Of a DNA stretch of 9,517 bases, positions 6,839-9,517 are shown piece after piece (the stretch's first letter is position 1; each line of letters begins with the position of its first letter). Source of the DNA: Rhodospirillaceae bacterium (GTDB lineage Bacteria > Pseudomonadota > Alphaproteobacteria > UBA828); contig JAPPKP010000188.1 of NCBI GenBank assembly GCA_028819955.1, forward strand, positions 1 to 9,517, in the 5' to 3' direction. The position numbers and the translations under genes are program-made. The notes under the pieces were generated by a model. That model made no database searches. It saw nothing but the letters and a program-made list of their open reading frames with translations, and was not told the DNA's origin.

Positions 6839-6866
6839 TTGCACTTTATTTGCAAATCATTATCAT
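6839..6866 (+). promoter_or_regulatory. Possible promoter overlapping a Fur-box-like site
   Basis: TATCAT (6861-6866) is a good -10; TTGCAC (6839-6844), 16 bp upstream, is a weak -35 (3 of 6). The 15-mer TGCAAATCATTATCA (6851-6865), read on the other strand as TGATAATGATTTGCA, matches the 7-1-7 Fur box TGATAATnATTATCA at 12 of 14 defined positions and covers the space between the two elements, where a repressor would block polymerase. No gene directly downstream is recognised, so the transcript, if any, would be non-coding or lead to the small ORF at 7347. Confidence 0.4.
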
Positions 6867-6963
6867 TTACTAAATTTCAGAAACCCTGCGCTCCGAATTG
6901 GTATTTCCCCGGACTGTAATATTGAATATGATATGGCGTTATATGAGCTTGTTCGAGCGTATC

Positions 6964-7014
6964 AATTGGTCAAACCACTCATTACCAATTTTATATTGGT
7001 CGGGCCAATCATTA
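6964..7014. repeat. ATTGGT-motif repeat cluster (GntR/PdhR-operator-like)
   Basis: Two 20-bp direct copies start 30 bp apart (6965-6984 and 6995-7014) and agree at 16 of 20 bases; each reads ATTGGTC-nnn-CCA-n-TCATTA. The first also holds TGGTCAAACCA, which fits the FadR-subfamily GntR consensus TnGTnnnACnA. Copy 2 is a near palindrome, ATTGGTCGGGCCAAT. AATTGGT (6964-6970) also forms a perfect inverted pair with ACCAATT (6984-6990). A further AATTGGT lies at 6896-6902. A regulator binding site or iteron-like array is suggested. Confidence 0.5.
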
Positions 7015-7331
7015 AGATGTATAAGACATGTCGTTTGCATTATTACTTTTATTTCAGCTAGTTAGAGTGAGTGTTATGTCGTTCGTGGTATAGCTCTAGG
7101 CCAACAAAGCATATTGATTCGGCATATATTTTTTGTCATTTTTTGCTTGCTTCCGCTCTGCCTTATGCTCGCACGACTCGGAGAATTTGGCAGAGAGTCG
7201 CTAAAGTGTGTTCCCGATTTTCGAATCAACCGCCGGTTGTGAGGTGAGTGGCGCATGATTGAGCTCGGAGAGCCTGTCTCCTTTCAACACAGCGAATGTC
7301 CGAAAGTAACGGAAGGTGTCCGCTCCTGGCA

Positions 7332-7346
7332 CGAGGAGATGCCTCG
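7332..7346 (+). promoter_or_regulatory. Shine-Dalgarno-sequestering hairpin before the small ORF
   Basis: CGAGG (7332-7336) pairs perfectly with CCTCG (7342-7346) around the loop AGATG. The Shine-Dalgarno GAGGAG (7333-7338) is largely inside the stem, and the ATG at 7347 follows directly. The loop also holds an ATG (7339-7341) that opens a three-codon ORF (ATG CCT CGA TGA) whose stop overlaps the next start. Both could tune translation. Confidence 0.4.
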
Positions 7347-7436
7347 ATGATTTGGACGTATTCCGTTCTCTTGGCCTGGCTTTCGGGCGTGTGCCTCGTT
7401 CTCGCGGCACTGCTGGTCTCGACAGCGGGCACGTAG
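7347..7436 (+). CDS. Putative 29-residue single-helix membrane peptide
   Basis: ATG 7347 opens 29 codons ending at TAG 7434-7436. The product is almost wholly hydrophobic: it starts MIWTYSV, has a transmembrane stretch at about residues 6-25 (including W11, G14, C16 and an LVLAALLV run) and ends STAGT, with no charged residue. A Shine-Dalgarno GAGGAG lies 8 nt upstream, better than that of several full-size genes here. Peptides of this size and character include type I toxins (TisB, Ibs, Ldr type) and small subunits of membrane complexes (KdpF or CydX type). No sequence match to any of these is claimed. No partner gene is adjacent, and an antisense RNA has not been identified. Translation is predicted from codons and ribosome site only, so it may be a chance ORF. 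Confidence 0.4.
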   Translation: MIWTYSVLLAWLSGVCLVLAALLVSTAGT

Positions 7437-7528
7437 GCTCACACCACCGTCTGCGGCAGCGCGCCCGGATTCCGATATTGGAACGCACACATAAACCATG
7501 AGGACTCGAGTGGCTTCTTTACCCCTGT

Positions 7529-7638
7529 CGTCTCACCACGGTCATGGTCTGCGCGCCTCCCTGGCGTTCGATCCGCTGCACGCCGTTCTCTCCCTGCGGC
7601 CCGGACAGCGCCGCGCAGACCATGACCGTGGTGAGACG
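7529..7638. repeat. Perfect 27-bp inverted repeat with 56-bp centre
   Basis: The left arm 7529-7555 begins CGTCTCACCACGG and ends GGTCTGCGCG; its exact reverse complement occupies 7612-7638, starting CGCGCAGACC. All 27 positions match. The 56-bp centre is GC-rich and can form a small hairpin (GGCGT with ACGCC). No duplicated flanking target site was seen. Overlapping ORFs on both strands show no recognised protein. It may be a miniature inverted-repeat element or a structured RNA. Confidence 0.75.
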
Positions 7639-7653
7639 TGCGGGTTCATGTCT

Positions 7654-7695
7654 CGACCTCGGGGACGAACAGTTCGGATTTACCTGGCGAGGTCG
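7654..7695. repeat. Nested inverted repeats beside the 27-bp element
   Basis: CGACCTCG (7654-7661) and CGAGGTCG (7688-7695) are perfect complements. Between them CGAACAGTTCG (7666-7676) is an 11-bp palindrome. The element starts 16 bp after the 27-bp inverted repeat, so 7529-7695 forms one densely self-complementary block. Confidence 0.45.
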
Positions 7696-7848
7696 GCAGG
7701 TACGGCGGCGCGGATGCTTGCCCAGTCGGTTCGGGGAAGTCAATGTGAGCCGATGGAGGACGGCTGGGCGCCTACCCTTGCTCGAATCGGCAGAGGCTCG
7801 GGGGCGGCACCGCGCCGCCGGGCCCGTCGGCAACCACTCGCCGCCTGA

Positions 7849-7866
7849 CAAAGCCGCGTCCGCGGC
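7849..7866 (-). terminator. Probable terminator of the dehydrogenase gene
   Basis: On the minus strand, 5 nt after the TAA stop, GCCGC-GGAC-GCGGC (7866-7853) is followed by TTTG. The stem is short and the T-tract brief, but its place directly behind the gene supports termination. Confidence 0.4.
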
Positions 7867-7871
7867 CCCGC

Positions 7872-8771
7872 TTACTCGGCAGCGTCGCGCATCGGCAGGT
7901 GCCGCAGGCACGCCGCGACGGTTTCCTCCAGCGAGCGCGCGGCGTCCATCGTCTCCCGCGTCTCGCGCCCATAGGGTGTCGAGTCGAGCAGCCTGAACAT
8001 CTCCGCCGCGCCCTGGTGGAACCTGGGCGTGACGCCGGCCGATGCAAACGTCCTGGCGATTTCCTCCATCTCGCCGACCCAGCGGCCGGAGTCGGCGGGG
8101 AGGCGGGGAATCGTGGCGCGCATGTGCCGCATGACCGCGGGCAGGCTCTCGTCGATCTCGGCCCGCACGGTCTCGCCCACGCCCAGCGCCTCGGCGACGG
8201 TCATTGCCGCGGCGTGCAGCGTATTGGTGCCCTTGGTGATCGAGGCGTAGCACATCTTGACCGCCGAGGCGCGGCCGATCTCCGGGCCAACGTGGCGGAC
8301 CGACATGCCTTTGCCCTCCAGAACGTCCATCAGGCCGGCGGCCTCTCCGCTGACATAGAATCGAGTCGGCGGTACACCGGGGCGGGGCGCCGGGCCGACG
8401 ATTCCGCCGTCGATGAAGGGCGAGCCGGTGCCTTCGAACAGCGTGCCGATCGCGCGCGCCGTCTCCGGCGAGACCGCGTTGCAATCGGCGTAGGGCGGGG
8501 CGGAGCCTGAGCGCCGCATCGCCGCCGCAACATCGCGGGCCAGGCCCGCTGCGGCCTCCGGCGGCAGGATCGAGAGCACGATATCGGCCTCGGCGAGCAG
8601 CGAGTCCAGATCGGGCGCGAGGCGGAAGCCCAATCGCTCGGCGCGCGCCTGCGTCTCCTGGCTGCGGCCAGCCACGCAGGTGATCACGTCGTGACCGTGT
8701 TCCGTCAGTGCCGCGCCAACCCCGCCGCCCATGTCTCCGGGGCTCAAGATCCCGATTTTCCGTTGCCCCAT
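7872..8771 (-). CDS. NAD(P)-dependent oxidoreductase, 6PGDH/HIBADH-like with DUF1932 C-terminal domain
   Basis: A 299-residue beta-hydroxyacid-dehydrogenase-type enzyme. The N-terminal Rossmann domain (about 1-160) begins KIGILSPGDMGGGVGAAL with the dinucleotide glycines; GRS (35-37) after the second strand may hint at NADP. It continues with ADIVLSILPPEAA (62-74) and the substrate-loop region DGGIVGPAPRPG (121-132). The all-alpha C-terminal part (about 165-299) starts AVKMCYASITKGTNTL, where K172 is the expected catalytic lysine, and matches the DUF1932 'putative 6-phosphogluconate dehydrogenase C-terminal' type. The substrate is unknown, probably a small 3-hydroxyacid. ATG 8771 was chosen over the upstream ATG 8834 because GGAGG lies 5 nt before it and the protein then begins directly at the first beta strand. 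It is divergent from rph with 211 bp between starts, and ends 5 nt before a probable terminator. Confidence 0.85.
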   Translation of the reverse strand: MGQRKIGILSPGDMGGGVGAALTEHGHDVITCVAGRSQETQARAERLGFRLAPDLDSLLAEADIVLSILPPEAAAGLARDVAAAMRRSGSAPPYADCNAVSPETARAIGTLFEGTGSPFIDGGIVGPAPRPGVPPTRFYVSGEAAGLMDVLEGKGMSVRHVGPEIGRASAVKMCYASITKGTNTLHAAAMTVAEALGVGETVRAEIDESLPAVMRHMRATIPRLPADSGRWVGEMEEIARTFASAGVTPRFHQGAAEMFRLLDSTPYGRETRETMDAARSLEETVAACLRHLPMRDAAE

Positions 8772-8839
8772 CGTCGCCTCCACGCCCTGCTTCGCCGGCT
8801 CGGATTCGAGTCGCCGTCGCCCGACCCCGAGCACAAGTG

Positions 8840-8869
8840 AGGATAGCGAGGCCAGGGCAGCTCGGACAA
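8840..8869 (-). promoter_or_regulatory. Possible promoter of the dehydrogenase gene
   Basis: On the minus strand TTGTCC (8869-8864) and TATCCT (8845-8840) are 18 bp apart, each 4 of 6 to the sigma70 consensus. They lie about 68 nt before ATG 8771, giving a short leader. Confidence 0.35.
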
Positions 8870-8943
8870 AGATGCTAGCGTGAAGTCCTGATCGCGGTCA
8901 TGGTCGGCGGGGCACCGGGTGGGGGTGGACGCTCTCCAGGCCC

Positions 8944-8958
8944 CGCGATAGTGTCGCG
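8944..8958. repeat. Small palindrome upstream of rph
   Basis: CGCGA-TAGTG-TCGCG is a perfect 5-bp inverted repeat with a 5-nt centre, 24 bp before the rph start. It contains a weak -10-like GATAGT. It could be an operator or leader hairpin; no partner regulator is known. Confidence 0.3.
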
Positions 8959-8982
8959 CCGCCGGCGGGAAAGGACCCCTTC

Positions 8983-9517
<535 letters not shown>

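Larger units (their letters stand above)
6803..7210. other. AT-rich island without a recognisable gene
   Basis: Counted G+C is 21/60 for 6841-6900 and 19/60 for 7021-7080, against clearly GC-rich flanks. The island begins at the truncation point of the MetE-like gene. The only ORF spanning it on the plus strand (77 codons from GTG 6828) has no family motifs, no Shine-Dalgarno and a composition expected of AT-rich filler. It carries a Fur-box-like site, ATTGGT-motif repeats, the perfect palindrome ATATTGAATAT (6919-6929) and two overlapping inverted repeats (CTCTGCC 7156-7162 with GGCAGAG 7189-7195; CGACTC 7174-7179 with GAGTCG 7195-7200). It looks like foreign DNA holding regulatory sites or a non-coding RNA. 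Confidence 0.6.
7437..7871. other. GC-rich gene-free stretch around the inverted repeats
   Basis: Between the small hydrophobic ORF and the end of the dehydrogenase gene no protein family could be recognised in any frame. ORFs here on either strand are arginine-rich and low in complexity, as expected of GC-rich non-coding DNA. Apart from the 27-bp inverted repeat and its neighbour, it holds a 6-bp stem (GGCGGC 7803-7808 with GCCGCC 7814-7819), the palindrome CGGGCCCG (7819-7826) and the hairpin at 7853-7866. Confidence 0.5.

Noticed and set aside
6828..7061. 77-codon plus-strand ORF from GTG in the AT-rich island
   Set aside because: No Shine-Dalgarno, no family motif, and it reads through the Fur-like site and the ATTGGT repeats; more likely non-coding.
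6803..7210. Replication origin or CRISPR array in the AT-rich island
   Set aside because: No DnaA boxes, no rep gene and no regular spacer-separated repeats; the repeat pair is only two copies.
7201..7488. 95-codon minus-strand ORF opposite the small hydrophobic ORF
   Set aside because: Arginine-rich N-terminal half with no recognisable domain and no good ribosome site; it spans the abrupt composition change, as a chance ORF would.
7529..7638. Integron attC site or intact insertion sequence
   Set aside because: No RYYYAAC/GTTRRRY ends, no transposase or integrase gene, and no target duplication seen.
7498..7848. 116-codon plus-strand ORF over the inverted repeat
   Set aside because: Runs through both repeat arms, low-complexity arginine/alanine composition, no motif and no Shine-Dalgarno.

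Overview
The window is GC-rich chromosomal DNA. By gene content and codon use it looks like an alphaproteobacterium, perhaps of the Rhodospirillales/Rhizobiales type. That placement is inference: it rests on third-position GC bias, an OrdL-like FAD oxidase, a DUF1932 dehydrogenase, a DUF3775-like domain, and rph opening a forward cluster at the right edge.

Left part (1-4463). The 3' part of an FAD-dependent amine/amino-acid oxidase gene enters from the left and is followed by a YqaA-family (DedA-like) membrane protein. Facing them are two minus-strand genes whose products both carry signal peptides: a UshA-type 5'-nucleotidase and, downstream of it, an MTA/SAH nucleosidase-like protein. Together they could strip phosphate and then sugar from purine nucleotides outside the cytoplasm.

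Middle (4547-6612). A clear sigma70-like promoter and Shine-Dalgarno lead into a toxin-antitoxin cassette: a FitA-type ribbon-helix-helix antitoxin overlapping by 4 bp a VapC-type PIN toxin. The toxin is about twice normal length. After a complete PIN domain it continues in frame into a C-terminal domain that I read as DUF3775. Ten bases later comes a 310-residue protein with features of a DUF429-like RNase H fold, perhaps the third gene of the cassette. Base composition here is lower in GC than the flanks, especially over the fusion's C-terminal half, which suggests acquisition.

Breakpoint and island (6638-7871). A minus-strand C-terminal stump of a MetE-like (COG0620) protein stops abruptly at 6802 against AT-rich DNA. 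About 1.07 kb without a recognisable conventional gene follows. It holds a Fur-box-like site overlapping a possible promoter, clustered ATTGGT motifs of GntR/PdhR-operator type, nested inverted repeats, a 29-codon ORF for one hydrophobic helix whose Shine-Dalgarno lies in a small hairpin, and a perfect 27-bp inverted repeat spanning 110 bp. This is the least explained part of the window.

Right part (7872-9517). A 6-phosphogluconate/3-hydroxyisobutyrate-dehydrogenase-like oxidoreductase (DUF1932 type) on the minus strand is divergent from RNase PH (rph), which runs off the right edge.
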